Origin: RYN-230 sp963837335
Lineage (GTDB): Bacteria; Actinomycetota; Actinomycetes; Streptosporangiales; Streptosporangiaceae
Length of the DNA stretch: 64,000 bases
NCBI GenBank assembly: GCA_963837335.1
Contig: CAWINS010000027.1
Location: forward strand, 204,219 to 268,218
Reading direction: 5' to 3'
Made by a program: the position numbers and the translations under genes. The stretch's first letter is position 1. Every line of letters begins with the position of its first letter. The notes beneath the pieces were generated by a model. It was not told the DNA's origin and did no database searches. It worked only from the letters and a program-made list of their open reading frames with translations. This document shows positions 8,594 through 18,174 of this stretch, piece by piece.

Positions 8594-9565
8594 GTGAAAG
8601 CGGCTGTCTATGACCGCACCGGCCCGGCGGCCGAGGTGCTGCGGGTGGTGGATATCGAGCGGCCGGAACCGGGTCCGGGCGAGGTCCGGGTCCGGGTGAG
8701 CGTCTCGGGGATCAACCCCACCGACGTCAAGAGCCGGGCCGGGGCGACCCCGCGGCCCATCGACGGTTTCCAGATCCCGCATCAGGACGGCGCCGGGGTG
8801 ATCGACGCGGTCGGCCCGGGCGGCCCGGCGGACCGGATCGGCCAGCGGGTCTGGCTGTATCTCGCCGCCGCCGGGCGCCGCTGGGGCACCGCCGCCGAGT
8901 GGACCGTGGTCCCGGAGAGCCACGCGGTGCCACTGCCGGACGGCGTGTCCCTGGAACTCGGCGCCAGCCTGGGCGTGCCGGCCCTGACCGCCCACCACCT
9001 GGTCTTCGCGGACGGGCCGGTCAAGGACGCCACCGTGCTGGTGGCCGGCGGGGCCGGCGCGGTCGGGCATTTCTCCCTCGAGTTCGCCGCCTGGGGCGGG
9101 GCCGCCCGGCTGGCGTCGACCGCCAGCAGCCCGGCCAAAGCCGAGCTGGCCCGGCTGGCCGGGGCCGCTCATGTGGTGAACTACCGGGACGCCGACGCGG
9201 CCAGCCAGATCACCGCCGCGGTCGGGCCGGTCGACCGGATCGTCGAGGTGGCGCTGGGCGCGAACCTGCCGCTGGACCTGGCCATCTCCCGGCCTGGCAC
9301 GGTGGTGGCCTGCTACGCCGCTGAGCCCGAGGACCCGGCGCTGCCCGTCCGGGCCTGCATGACGGCCAATATCGTGCTCCGGTTCATGCTGCTCTACACG
9401 ATGCCCCAGTCCGCCCGGGATCAGGGGGTCGCCGATATCGGCACCGCGCTGCGGGCGGGCGCGCTGACCGAACTGCCGGAGCACAAATTTTCCCTGGACG
9501 AGATCGTCGCCGCGCATGAGGCGGTGGAGCAGGGAGCCAGCGGCAAGGTCCTGGTCGTCACCTGA
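8594..9565 (+). CDS. NADPH:quinone oxidoreductase-like, zinc-independent MDR family
   Basis: A 323-residue medium-chain dehydrogenase/reductase. The N-terminal GroES-like half has the usual VSGINPTDVKSR motif and the Rossmann half has VLVAGGAGAVGHFSLEFA (nucleotide-binding A-x-G-x-x-G). The catalytic and structural zinc ligands are absent, which places it with the quinone oxidoreductase branch. It ends in ASGKVLVV, typical for the family. The start is GTG, overlapping a TGA by one base. It stands alone behind the YceI terminator. Confidence 0.85.
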   Translation: MKAAVYDRTGPAAEVLRVVDIERPEPGPGEVRVRVSVSGINPTDVKSRAGATPRPIDGFQIPHQDGAGVIDAVGPGGPADRIGQRVWLYLAAAGRRWGTAAEWTVVPESHAVPLPDGVSLELGASLGVPALTAHHLVFADGPVKDATVLVAGGAGAVGHFSLEFAAWGGAARLASTASSPAKAELARLAGAAHVVNYRDADAASQITAAVGPVDRIVEVALGANLPLDLAISRPGTVVACYAAEPEDPALPVRACMTANIVLRFMLLYTMPQSARDQGVADIGTALRAGALTELPEHKFSLDEIVAAHEAVEQGASGKVLVVT

Positions 9566-9650
9566 CGACCCGGGCAGGCGCGCGGCCGGCTCAGCCGGGC
9601 CCGGCTGGTGACGTGGCGGAGGCGATGACGCGGAACGGGGGACAGGGGCC

Positions 9651-10022
9651 GTGACCAGGGATGAGCTGATGGCGTGCTGCCTGGAGAAGCCCGGGGCCTG
9701 GGCGGATGAACCCTGGGACGGAGACGTCGTCGCCAAGGTCGGCAGCAAGATTTTCGCCTTCCTCGGCGCCGGGCCGCCATCCGGCCAGCCGGCCACGATC
9801 GGGCTCAAGTGCGCCGCGACGAGGGAGGCGGCCGATGAATGGCTGCTGCGCTATCCGGACGACGCGTCGGTCATGCCGTACATCGGCCGCTTCGGCTGGA
9901 ACAGCCTGCGGACCGGCGGTGTGATCCCGGACAGCGAACTCCTGGAGGCGCTGGACGCCTCCTACCAGGCGGTGCTCAGCAAGCTGCCCAGGAAGGACCG
10001 CCCGGCTGATCCCGCGCCGTAG
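9651..10022 (+). CDS. MmcQ/YjbR-family protein
   Basis: A 123-residue protein with the CyaY-like double-wing fold of the MmcQ/YjbR family: start MTRDELMACCLEKPGAWADEPWDG, then VGSKIFAFLG, LKCAATREAADEWLL and W-N-S-L. The family is annotated DNA-binding by similarity to one structure; its role is unknown. The start is GTG at 9651. Confidence 0.8.
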   Translation: MTRDELMACCLEKPGAWADEPWDGDVVAKVGSKIFAFLGAGPPSGQPATIGLKCAATREAADEWLLRYPDDASVMPYIGRFGWNSLRTGGVIPDSELLEALDASYQAVLSKLPRKDRPADPAP

Positions 10023-10050
10023 CGCCAAGCGCCGTCCGCGCGCTGTCAGC

Positions 10051-10899
10051 TCAGCGGAGCCCGATGGCCTGGGCTAGCTCCCGGTAACCGCCGGCCGGGC
10101 CGGCCCCGGGCGCGGTGAGCAACTGGATGCTCACGTGGTCGGCCCCGGCGTCGAGGTGCTCGGTCAGGCGCGCCACCACCTGGGCCGCGCTGCCGTGCGC
10201 GACCAGCGCATCGATCAGCGCATCGCTGCCGCCGCCGCTCAGGTCCGCCTCGGTCCAGCCCAGGCGGCGCAGGTTGGCGGTGTAATTGGTCAGGCCCAGA
10301 TACGGCTTTTCCACCCGGGGACGGCCTATCGCGCGCGCCTGCCCGGGGTCGGTGCCGAGGACCACCTTCTGCTCCGGGGCCAGCAGTGGCCCGGCGCCCA
10401 GGATCTCGCGGGCCTGCCCGGTGTAGCCGGGAGTCACCAGGTAGGGGTGGGCGCCGGCGGTACGCTCGGCGGCCAGTCGCAGCACCTTCGGGCCGAGCGC
10501 GGCCAGGACCAGGCTGCCCGCCGGCACGCCGTCGCCCAGCAGGGTGTCGACGTAGCGGGCGAGCGTGTCATAAGGCCTGGCGTACTGCTGGACCACCTCG
10601 GGGTGGCCCGCGCCCACGCCCAGCAGGAACCGCCCGGGAAAGCGCTCCTCGACCCGGCGGAACGACGCGGCGACATCGTGGGCCTCGTACTGCCACATGT
10701 TGACGATGCCGGTGGCCACGATCAGGGTGTTCGTCGCGGCCAGGCACTCCTCGGCCGTGGCCAGGTCCCCGCGGGCGGAGCCCAGCCACAGGGCGCCGAA
10801 TCCGAGATCCTCGATGGCCGCGGCCAGTTCCGGCGTGACCTGGCGCTCGCCCCGCCAGATCCCGAACCGTCCGAGGTGGTCACGCGCCTGCTGAGACAT
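10051..10899 (-). CDS. LLM-class F420-dependent oxidoreductase (putative)
   Basis: A 282-residue TIM-barrel protein of the luciferase-like monooxygenase superfamily. Features are LGFGALWLGSARGDL, the conserved ATGIVNMW segment, RFLLGVGAGHPE, and DHVSIQLLTAPG at the C-terminus. Actinobacterial members of this type (the TIGR03620 group) generally use coenzyme F420. The substrate is unknown. It is transcribed away from the sensor kinase gene. Confidence 0.8.
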   Translation of the reverse strand: MSQQARDHLGRFGIWRGERQVTPELAAAIEDLGFGALWLGSARGDLATAEECLAATNTLIVATGIVNMWQYEAHDVAASFRRVEERFPGRFLLGVGAGHPEVVQQYARPYDTLARYVDTLLGDGVPAGSLVLAALGPKVLRLAAERTAGAHPYLVTPGYTGQAREILGAGPLLAPEQKVVLGTDPGQARAIGRPRVEKPYLGLTNYTANLRRLGWTEADLSGGGSDALIDALVAHGSAAQVVARLTEHLDAGADHVSIQLLTAPGAGPAGGYRELAQAIGLR

Positions 10900-11027
10900 C
10901 CGGTCCGCTCCCTTGTGTCGGGCTGCCTGTAACCGGGCAACCGCCGGGTGCGGGCCGCTGTTCCCGGGTGCCGCGGACCAGGACCGGCAGGCCCGGGCGG
11001 ACTTACCTGAGGATTCGCCGTGCTAGG

Positions 11028-11063
11028 TATGATGTGCGTAGAGTAATCGATTGATTACTCTAC
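11028..11063 (+). promoter_or_regulatory. Promoter and 10-bp inverted repeat before the sensor kinase gene
   Basis: A -10-like TATGAT (11028-11033) is followed at once by a perfect inverted repeat: GTAGAGTAAT (11038-11047), loop CGATTG, ATTACTCTAC (11054-11063). GGAGGGG follows, 12-15 bases before the ATG. The dyad therefore sits on the expected transcription start and could be an operator or a 5'-UTR hairpin masking the ribosome site. Confidence 0.6.
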
Positions 11064-11081
11064 GGAGGGGAGCGCTCGCAT

Positions 11082-13625
11082 ATGGGGGTCTCTCGAGCGA
11101 CCTCGCAGGCTGCCGTGCCGTCTGGCGGTCAGGCTTCACCGTTTGATCTGCTCGAGTTCGCAGTCTGCCAGGCGGTAAGCCAGGAAGGCGCCGCGCCCGA
11201 CCAGGGCCTGCCCGAGCTGCTCCGGCGCTGCCTGGCCGGATTCGGCGGCCGGGTCGCCCTCGCGCTCCGGCTGCCCGCGCCGGGGGAGCCTGCGGTCATC
11301 GCCGCCTACCCGCAAGCCGCGGTCGATCCGGCCCTGATGGTGCAGATCGCCGCGCTGCTGGAGGGCCACGCCGAGGTCGTCACCGCGGGGGGGTGCGTGC
11401 AGGGCCGGGTGACCCGGCCCGGGCTTGGCGCCGCCGGGCAGCAGGACGGGGTGCTGGCCGCCGTCGCCCGGCTGCCGGGTCAGTCCTGCCCGTTCGCCCT
11501 CATCCTGGTGGCGGAGCGGTCGCAGTGGCCCGCCGAGTGGCAGTCAACCGCCCGCGCGCTGGCCACGGTCATCGCGGCCCGGATCCGCCGGGCCGAGGAC
11601 ACCAGGGAAATCGCGGAACGCCGGGCCGTCACCGACGCGCTGATCAATGCGGCACCGGACGCCGTGGTGATCGCCGATGGGAGCCGCCGGATCGTCGCGT
11701 TCAACGAGGCGGCGGAAGAACTGCACGGCCGGCGCAGTAGCGAGACTCTCGGCCGGCGCCTGGATGAAGTGCTGATCCCGGAGCGCAACCGGGCCGCGTT
11801 CCTGGAGGCGACCACGGAGTTCCTGCGCACCCAGGACCCTGGGGAATTCGCGGCCCGGATGCGCCTGCCCGTCTTGCGCGCGGACGGCACCGAGCGAACG
11901 GTGGAACTGACCCGGCTGCCGCTCATAGTCGGCGGCCAGACGTACTTCTGCAGCTTCGCCCGCGACGTGACCGAGCTGGAGCGGGCCCACACGGCGCTGG
12001 CGGCGAGCGAAGCCCGGGTGCGGCTGCTGTCCGAACTGGCCCCGGTGGGAATCGCGCGCACCGACGGCACGGGTACGTGCGCGTACGTCAATGAGCGCTG
12101 GTGCGCGCTGAACGGCCAGCTGGCGCTGGCCATCCGCGGCACGTCCTGGCTGGAGTCGGTGCATCCCGGAGACGCCTCGCGGGTCCGGCAGGAGTGGGTG
12201 CGGGCCCGGGAGGCCGGCTGGAGCTGCGCACCGACTTCCGCCTGCGGCGTCCGGCCGGCGAGCCGTTGTGGGTCCACGCCGCGGTCACTTCCGTGCCGGA
12301 TCAGGCGGACCTGCCCCGCGGGTTCATGGTCGCGCTCACCAACGTGACCGCCCGCAAGCGGGCCGAGCAGGAGCGGGACCGGCTGCTGGTGGCCGAGCAG
12401 GCCGCGGTGCGCGACCTGACCGACCAGACCGAGCGGCTCAACAGCCCTGCTGGCGGCGGCCATTCCTGGCGTGCTGGTGCTGGACGAGCACAGCGTGATC
12501 GTCCAGGCCAACCAGAGCCTGTGCGACCTGCTCGGCATCGCGGAGCCGCCAGCCAGGCTCACCGGGGCTCCCGCGGAGCAGCTGCGCGGGGCGATCGCGC
12601 ACACGTTCGCGGATCCGGGGGAGGTGGAGGACCAGATGGTCGGCGGCCACACGGCCCGGCAGCGGGCCGAGGGCCTACGGTTCGCGTGCTCGGATGGCCG
12701 CATGATGGAGTGCGACTACTGGCCGGTCTTCGCCGGGGGAGAGTACCGGGGCGGCCTGGTGCTGCTCTGGGACATGTCCGAGCGCGCCGCCCAGGAGCAG
12801 GAGCGCGATCGCCGGCTGGAGGCCGAGCTCGCCTCGAGGCGCGCCGCCGAGGACGCGCGGCAGGAGCTCTCCGAGCAGAACGACGAGCTGCGGGAGCTCG
12901 ACGAGCTTAAGACCCGGTTCCTGGCCACCGTGTCGCACGAGCTGCGCTCGCCGCTGACGTCGATCGTGTCCTACGCCGAGCTGATCCGGGACGAGGAGGA
13001 GCTGTCCCCGACCACGGCCCGCTTCCTGGACGTCATCTCGCGTAATGCCGAGCGGATCACCAAGCTGGTCGGCGATCTGCTGCTGCTGAGCCGGATCGAG
13101 GCCGGCATGATCCCGCTGGAACTGGCGCCCGTCTCCGTCGCGGAGGTCGTGACCGAGGCCGTGCAGGCCGGCACGCCGGGGGCGGCCCAGCAGGGCGTCA
13201 CCCTGGACGGCTCAGCCCCGCGCGGGCCGCCGGTACTGGCCGACCGGGTCCGGCTGGTCCAGGTGATCGACAACCTGATCGCCAACGCGGTCAAGTTCAC
13301 CGACGAGGGGGGGCGGGTCCAGGTGACCGCGGCCGTGCGGGGCCGGGAGTGGCGGATCGACGTCCAGGACCCCGGGATCGGCATTCCCCCGGATGAGATC
13401 GGCCACCTGTTCGATCGCTTTTTCCGGGCCTCTAACGCCACCGCGGCGGGCCGCCCCGGCTCGGGCCTGGGCTTGTCCATCGTCAAGGAGGTGACCGAAC
13501 TGCACGGCGGCCGGGTGACGGTGTCCAGCACCCTGGGGGCCGGCACGACGGTGAGCCTCTTCCTGCCGGCCCAGGCGACTGCGCCGCCCGCGGAGGGCGG
13601 GACGGGGGTGACGGCTGAGGCATAA
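11082..13625 (+). CDS. Multi-PAS sensor histidine kinase (two compensating frameshifts)
   Basis: About 847 residues. The order is a GAF-like N-terminal domain (20-165), PAS1 (183-300, LINAAPDAVVIADGSRRI), PAS2 (308-420, LLSELAPVGIARTDGTG), PAS3 (460-570), a coiled coil, HisKA with the phospho-accepting His near residue 618 in VSHELRSPLTSIVSYAELI, and HATPase_c with N-box NLIANAVKFTDEG, G1 DPGIGIP and G2 GSGLGLSIVKE. No membrane segment is seen, so it is a cytoplasmic sensor. A missing G near 12,219 and an extra C near 12,452 shift and then restore the frame, which looks like read error. It is followed after 78 AT-rich bases by the REC-PIG-L gene, its likely phosphorelay partner. Confidence 0.9.
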
Positions 13626-13668
13626 CTACATATAGTAAGCAAATAACTACTAAGAGGAATCAGGGACC
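13626..13668 (+). promoter_or_regulatory. AT-rich spacer with short dyads between kinase and response regulator
   Basis: In a genome around 70% GC this stretch is mostly A/T. It holds ACTA-CATA-TAGT and TAGT-N9-ACTA dyads, then GAGG 9 bases before the ATG at 13669. It may be a promoter/operator for the downstream genes; no clear -35 was found. Confidence 0.4.
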
Positions 13669-13707
13669 ATGGACCTGAGCGCGCAGGCACCCGGTATGGC
13701 CCGGTGA
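13669..13707 (+). CDS. 12-codon leader ORF overlapping the REC-PIG-L start
   Basis: Reads MDLSAQAPGMAR and stops with a TGA that overlaps the GTG start of the REC-PIG-L gene (13704). The downstream GTG has no Shine-Dalgarno sequence, so expression may depend on re-initiation. If one base is missing here, the leader would instead be the true N-terminus of the next protein. Confidence 0.3.
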   Translation: MDLSAQAPGMAR

Positions 13708-14900
13708 GCAGCGTCAGCCAGCCGGAGCCGCCCGGCCGGATCCTCTTGGTGGAGGACGACCCGGAAGCCGCGGCGTACGTGCTGCACGTGCTCCGCAACC
13801 GCGGCGGCTTCGAGGTCACCCACCTCGCGGACCCGGCGGCGGCGCTGGACCGGGCCCGCGCGGAACGCTGGGACCTGGTGCTGACCGACGTGGAGATGCC
13901 CGGCATGACCGGGATCGAGCTGCTGGAGGCGGTCCGGGAGATCACCCCGCAGCTGCCCGTGGCGGTCTACACCGCGCACGCGTCGGTGGACTACGCGGTC
14001 CGGGCGCTGCGCAACAAGGCCGATGAATTCCTGGAGAAGCCGGTCCGGCCGGACAAGCTGATCGAGACCGTGACCGCCCTGATCGCCAAGGGCCGGGCGG
14101 CCCGCGAAGCCGCCCGGCAGAGCGTGCTGGCCATCGGCGCGCACCCCGACGACGTCGAGATCGGCGCGGCGGGCACGCTGGCCATGCACCGGCGGCTGGG
14201 ACACGAGGTGTCGATCCTGACCCTGAGCCGCGGCGCCCGCGGCGGCCTGGAGGACACCCGGGCCAGCGAGTCCCGGAGGGCGGCCGAGGTCCTCGGCGCC
14301 ACCTTGTACCACGAGGACCTGCAGGACACCAGCATCCGCGAGGGGGACCCGACGATCGGCGTGATCAGCCGCATCATCAAGACCGTACGGCCGACCGTGA
14401 TCTACACCCACTCCCTGCACGACGTGCACCAGGACCACCGGAACACGCACCTGGCGGCGCTGGTCGCGGCGCGCCAGGTGGGCCGGGTGTACTGCTTCCA
14501 GTCGCCGTCGGCCACGGTGGACTTCCGGCCCACCCGCTTCGTGAACATCGACGAGCAGCTGGCCCGCAAGCTCCAGGCCATCGACGCGTTCGCCTCCCAG
14601 GTGGAGATCCGGGCGTACCTGGAGCCCGACCTGATCGAGGGGACCGCGCGCTACTGGTCCCGCTACTGCGAGGGGCGCTACGCCGAGCCGTTCGAGGTGA
14701 TCCGGGAGGCGGCGGTGGCCGGGCAGCACGAGCTCACCCCGGCCAAGGGCATCGTGCGCGGCGAGAACGGGGCCTGGGCCGCCGCGCCGGACCGGCGCAG
14801 GCGGCCCCGGCCCGATGATCAAGTACCGAACCTGGCCCCAGAGCCAGCACCGGAGTACACCGCGAAACTCACCAGGGAGGTGCCAGATGCCGCGCGATGA
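13704..14900 (+). CDS. Response-regulator receiver domain fused to a PIG-L (LmbE) deacetylase
   Basis: A 398-residue protein. Residues 11-128 form a receiver domain with acidic pair D18/D19, phospho-accepting D62 (LTDVEMPG), T90 and K112. Residues 140-340 form a PIG-L/LmbE zinc deacetylase with AHPDD (H147, D149, D150) and the second metal motif H242-Q-D-H245-RNTH249. The Arg/Pro-rich tail looks disordered. PIG-L enzymes remove N-acetyl groups from GlcNAc-containing substrates. No DNA-binding domain is present, so the output of phosphorylation is probably enzyme activity itself. The gene overlaps the ATP-grasp gene by 14 bases. The likely kinase is the multi-PAS protein immediately upstream. 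Confidence 0.88.
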   Translation: MSSVSQPEPPGRILLVEDDPEAAAYVLHVLRNRGGFEVTHLADPAAALDRARAERWDLVLTDVEMPGMTGIELLEAVREITPQLPVAVYTAHASVDYAVRALRNKADEFLEKPVRPDKLIETVTALIAKGRAAREAARQSVLAIGAHPDDVEIGAAGTLAMHRRLGHEVSILTLSRGARGGLEDTRASESRRAAEVLGATLYHEDLQDTSIREGDPTIGVISRIIKTVRPTVIYTHSLHDVHQDHRNTHLAALVAARQVGRVYCFQSPSATVDFRPTRFVNIDEQLARKLQAIDAFASQVEIRAYLEPDLIEGTARYWSRYCEGRYAEPFEVIREAAVAGQHELTPAKGIVRGENGAWAAAPDRRRRPRPDDQVPNLAPEPAPEYTAKLTREVPDAAR

Positions 14901-15885
14901 CATCAGCCAGCAGCAGATCCGGGTACTGGTCACCGGGGCGGGAGGGCCGGCCGCGGTGAGCGTTATCAAGTCGCTTGAGCTCGATCCGACGGTGCAGCTG
15001 CTGGCCGCGGATATGGATCCGTGGGCCGCCGGGCTCTACCTGGTGCCGCCCGACGCCCGGACGCTCATCCCGGCGGGCCTGGACCCGGGCTTCGCCTCTA
15101 CCGTCCTGGCCCGCTGTGCCGCGCTCGGGGTGCACGTCCTGATCCCGACGGTGGACGCCGAGATGCGCCCGCTGGCCCGGGCCCGGGCCGAGTTCGCCGC
15201 GGCCGGGATCGAGCTGATGCTGGCCCCGGCGCGGGCGCTGGACCTGACGCTGGACAAGCTGGCCCTGGCCCGGTGCTGCGAAGGCCAGGTCCGGGTGCCA
15301 CGCACCGAGCGCTTCGATGACGCGCTCGACCCGCAGTCGTGGGACTACCCGGTCGTGCTCAAGCCACGGACCGGGAGCGGCTCGCGGGATATCTCCGTGG
15401 TGGCCTCCGCCCGGGAACTGGCCGCCCTGGAGCGGTCCGAGGAGTTCATCGTCCAGGAATACCTCCCGGGCGAGGAGTACTCGATCGACGTGCTCTGCGA
15501 CACCCGCAGCCAGGTGATCGCGGCGGTGCCCCGGATCCGCGCCCGGGTGGACTCGGGCGTCTCGGTCGCCGGGCGCACCATTCACGACCCGGAGCTGGAG
15601 CACTTCGGGGCCACGGTGGCCAGCCTCACCGGCCTCACCTACATCTCCAACGTGCAGGCCCGGCGGGACGTGGCCGGCCGTGCGTCCTTGCTCGAGGTGA
15701 ACCCGCGCGCCCCCGGGGCCCTGCCGCTGACCATGGCCAGCGGGGTGAACATGCCCCGGCTGGCCCTGGACCTGCTGCGCGGTCTGCCGGTCCCGGAGCA
15801 CGTGGACTTCCACGAGGTGGCCATGGTCCGGTTCCTGGACGAGCGCTTCATGGACCTGAGCGAAGTGCAGAAGGTCGCCGCGTGA
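14887..15885 (+). CDS. ATP-grasp ligase, carbamoyl-phosphate-synthase-like
   Basis: A 332-residue ATP-grasp protein. The N-terminal Rossmann-like part (VLVTGAGGPAAVSVIKSL, residues 13-30) is typical of the carbamoyl-phosphate-synthase-like group. ATP-binding features are VVLKPRTGSGSRDI (K159), FIVQEYLPGEEYSIDV, and the metal-binding LLEVNPRAPGALPL (E270, N272). These enzymes form amide or peptide bonds through acyl-phosphates; the substrate is unknown. The ATG at 14887 was preferred because GGAGG lies 6 bases upstream. It overlaps the PIG-L gene by 14 bases and the PHP gene by GTGA. Confidence 0.88.
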   Translation: MPRDDISQQQIRVLVTGAGGPAAVSVIKSLELDPTVQLLAADMDPWAAGLYLVPPDARTLIPAGLDPGFASTVLARCAALGVHVLIPTVDAEMRPLARARAEFAAAGIELMLAPARALDLTLDKLALARCCEGQVRVPRTERFDDALDPQSWDYPVVLKPRTGSGSRDISVVASARELAALERSEEFIVQEYLPGEEYSIDVLCDTRSQVIAAVPRIRARVDSGVSVAGRTIHDPELEHFGATVASLTGLTYISNVQARRDVAGRASLLEVNPRAPGALPLTMASGVNMPRLALDLLRGLPVPEHVDFHEVAMVRFLDERFMDLSEVQKVAA

Positions 15886-16650
15886 GCACGCCCGCGGGGT
15901 ATCCGGCCCCCGGCGGCCCGGCCTCCGGCCTGGTCGCCCTGGACGAGGATCACCACGTCCACTCGACCTTCTCCGACGACGCGGTCAGCACCGTGGCGCA
16001 GAACGTCCGCGCGGCCCGGGAGCGCGGCCTGCGGGTCGTCGTCCTCGCCGACCACGTGCGCCAGGGCTCACCCTGGGTGCCGGAGTTCGTGGCCGCGGTG
16101 CGCGGGCTGGAGCCCGGGCCGGGGCTGGAGGTGCTGGCCGGGGTGGAAGCGAAGATCCTCAACCGCGACGGGGAGCTGGACCTGCCCCCGTCCCTGCGCG
16201 GGGTGGACCGGGTACTGATCGCCGACCACCAGTACCCCGGCGACCACGGCCCGGTCCCGCCGCAGGACATGCGGGACGCGCTGGAGCGCCGCCAGTGCTC
16301 GGCGGCCGGCATCATCGACGGCCTCATCACCGCCACCCTCGGCGCCCTGGAGCGGGCCGCGCAGCCGCAGCTGGCCCACCTGTTCAGCCTGCTGCCCAAG
16401 ATGGGCCTGGACGAGGCGGACGTGCCCGGTGCCGCCCTGGAGGAGCTGGCCCAGGGCTGCTACCGGGCCGGGGCGCGGGTCGAGGTCAACGAGAAGTGGG
16501 CGTGCCCGTCGCCGCGCACGATCCGGGCCCTGGCCGCGGCCGGGCGTGTCCCTGGTCGCCAGCACCGACAGCCACGACTGCGCGACGATCGGGCGCTACG
16601 CCAGGGTCGGGGAGATTCTCGCGGCGGTGTCCGCCGCCCCGGTGCCCTGA
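15882..16650 (+). CDS. PHP-domain phosphoesterase, one frameshift
   Basis: About 256 residues. It has the PHP metal motifs H25-x-H27-S28 (DEDHHVHSTFSDD), D57-H58 (LADHV), and, near the C-terminus after the frameshift, STDSHD. PHP proteins are metal-dependent phosphoesterases, for example histidinol-phosphate phosphatase and polymerase-associated forms. The frame breaks near 16,540 in a G-rich run; the shifted frame gives GVSLVASTDSHDCATIGRY and ends at TGA 16648-16650. The start GTG overlaps the ATP-grasp stop, and the stop overlaps the next ATG (ATGA). It probably acts on a phosphorylated intermediate of the same pathway. Confidence 0.85.
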
Positions 16651-18146
16651 TGAAGGTGGTACTCGACGTCTTCGACTGGCTGCTGGTGGCGCTCGTCATG
16701 GTCGGCGCCGTGCCCATGCTCGCCGCGAGCTATCAGTACCTGCTCGTCACCGTGCATTTCCGCCGCAACCACTACCAGGAATGCGCCCCGTATTTCCCGC
16801 GCACCGCCATCCTGGTGCCGGCCTGGAACGAGGCCGCGGTCATCGGCGCCTCCATCGACCGGCTCATGCAGCTCGACTACCCGCCCGACGCGCTCCGGGT
16901 CTTCGTGGTGGACGACGCGAGTACCGACGACACCCCCGACGTCATCAAGGCCAAGGCGGTCCAGTACCCGGGGCAGGTCGTCCACCTGCGCCGGGACAAG
17001 GGCGGGGAGGGCAAGTCGCACACGCTCAACCACGGCCTGCGGACCATCCTGGGCGACGACTGGATGCAGGCCCTGCTCATCATGGACGCCGACGTGATCT
17101 ACGAGCCGAATTCGCTGCGCATGATGACCCGGCACCTGGCCGATCCCCAGGTCGGGGCGGTCACCGCCTACATCAAGGAAGGCAGCCGCCCGGGCAACTA
17201 CCTGACCCGGTTCATCGGCTACGAGTACATCACCGCCCAGGCGGCCGCCCGGCGCGCCCAGAACGTGCTCGGCGCCGTCGCGTGCCTGGCCGGCGGCGCC
17301 CAGCTGCACTCCCGGGTCAACCTGGAGGCCATCGGCGGCCGGATCGACACCACGTCGCTGGCCGAGGACACGTTCACCACGTTCAAGACCCAGATGGCCG
17401 GCCGCAAGGTGGTGTTCGAACCGCATGCCACCGTGTGGGCCGAGGAACCCGGTGACATCCGAGGTCTGTGGAAGCAGCGGCTGCGCTGGGCGCGCGGCAA
17501 CGTCCAGGTCACCAAGCAGTTCAAGCACGTGTGGTGCCGGCCGAGCCCCACCCACCGGCTGGGCAGCGTCAGCTTCTCGGTGTTCTGGTTCTGCCTCTTC
17601 CTGCTGCCGGTCTTCATGATCGTGGCCTCGGCGTCCCTCATCACCCTGTACTTCAGCAACTTCGGGATGGCCTGGATCGTGTTCCACGTCCTGTGGATCA
17701 TCAACGCGCTGACCTACGTGTTCATCACCTCGTTCGTGCTGATGATGGACTGGGTCACCGGCCGCCATGCCTGGATCGAGGGCATCCTGTTCCCCGGTGC
17801 GATCAGCCTGTCCATCATCATCGCGGCCTGCTTCCCCCGGCTGCTGCGGATAATTTTTTACGACCTGCTGCCCGTGATGGGCATCGTGCTGACGCCCGCC
17901 GAGCGGCGTGCCCTGGTCCTGTTCGCGTACGCCTGGCTGGCCGGCTCGATGCTCGTGGCCTACCTGGGCAAGGCCATCGCGCCACGCCGGTACGGCCGGG
18001 TGCCGGCCGCCGCCTTCATCTACATCGCGGGCTACGGGCCGCTGCTGTGCGCGTGCACGTTCGCGTCCTACATCAAGGAACTGCGGCACGCCGAGATGAA
18101 GTGGGACAAAACCGAGAAGACCGGCAAGGTCGCGATGCCGGTATGA
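16650..18146 (+). CDS. Processive GT2 glycosyltransferase, membrane-bound (copy 1)
   Basis: 498 residues. A membrane helix (10-35) is followed by a GT2 catalytic domain with VVDDAST (D88/D89), DAD (146-148), the acceptor-site LAED (E239/D240) and Q276-RLRW280, the QxxRW signature of processive synthases such as hyaluronan, cellulose and chitin-type enzymes. At least five more membrane helices fill residues 305-480. The C-terminal tail is charged (KWDKTEKTGK). It overlaps the PHP stop (ATGA). It is nearly colinear with the next gene. The product is unknown; a GlcNAc-containing polymer or lipid-linked glycan would fit the adjacent PIG-L deacetylase. Confidence 0.9.
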   Translation: MKVVLDVFDWLLVALVMVGAVPMLAASYQYLLVTVHFRRNHYQECAPYFPRTAILVPAWNEAAVIGASIDRLMQLDYPPDALRVFVVDDASTDDTPDVIKAKAVQYPGQVVHLRRDKGGEGKSHTLNHGLRTILGDDWMQALLIMDADVIYEPNSLRMMTRHLADPQVGAVTAYIKEGSRPGNYLTRFIGYEYITAQAAARRAQNVLGAVACLAGGAQLHSRVNLEAIGGRIDTTSLAEDTFTTFKTQMAGRKVVFEPHATVWAEEPGDIRGLWKQRLRWARGNVQVTKQFKHVWCRPSPTHRLGSVSFSVFWFCLFLLPVFMIVASASLITLYFSNFGMAWIVFHVLWIINALTYVFITSFVLMMDWVTGRHAWIEGILFPGAISLSIIIAACFPRLLRIIFYDLLPVMGIVLTPAERRALVLFAYAWLAGSMLVAYLGKAIAPRRYGRVPAAAFIYIAGYGPLLCACTFASYIKELRHAEMKWDKTEKTGKVAMPV

Positions 18147-18174
18147 CCGGTGGCCGCGTGAAGGAGCCGCCGCG

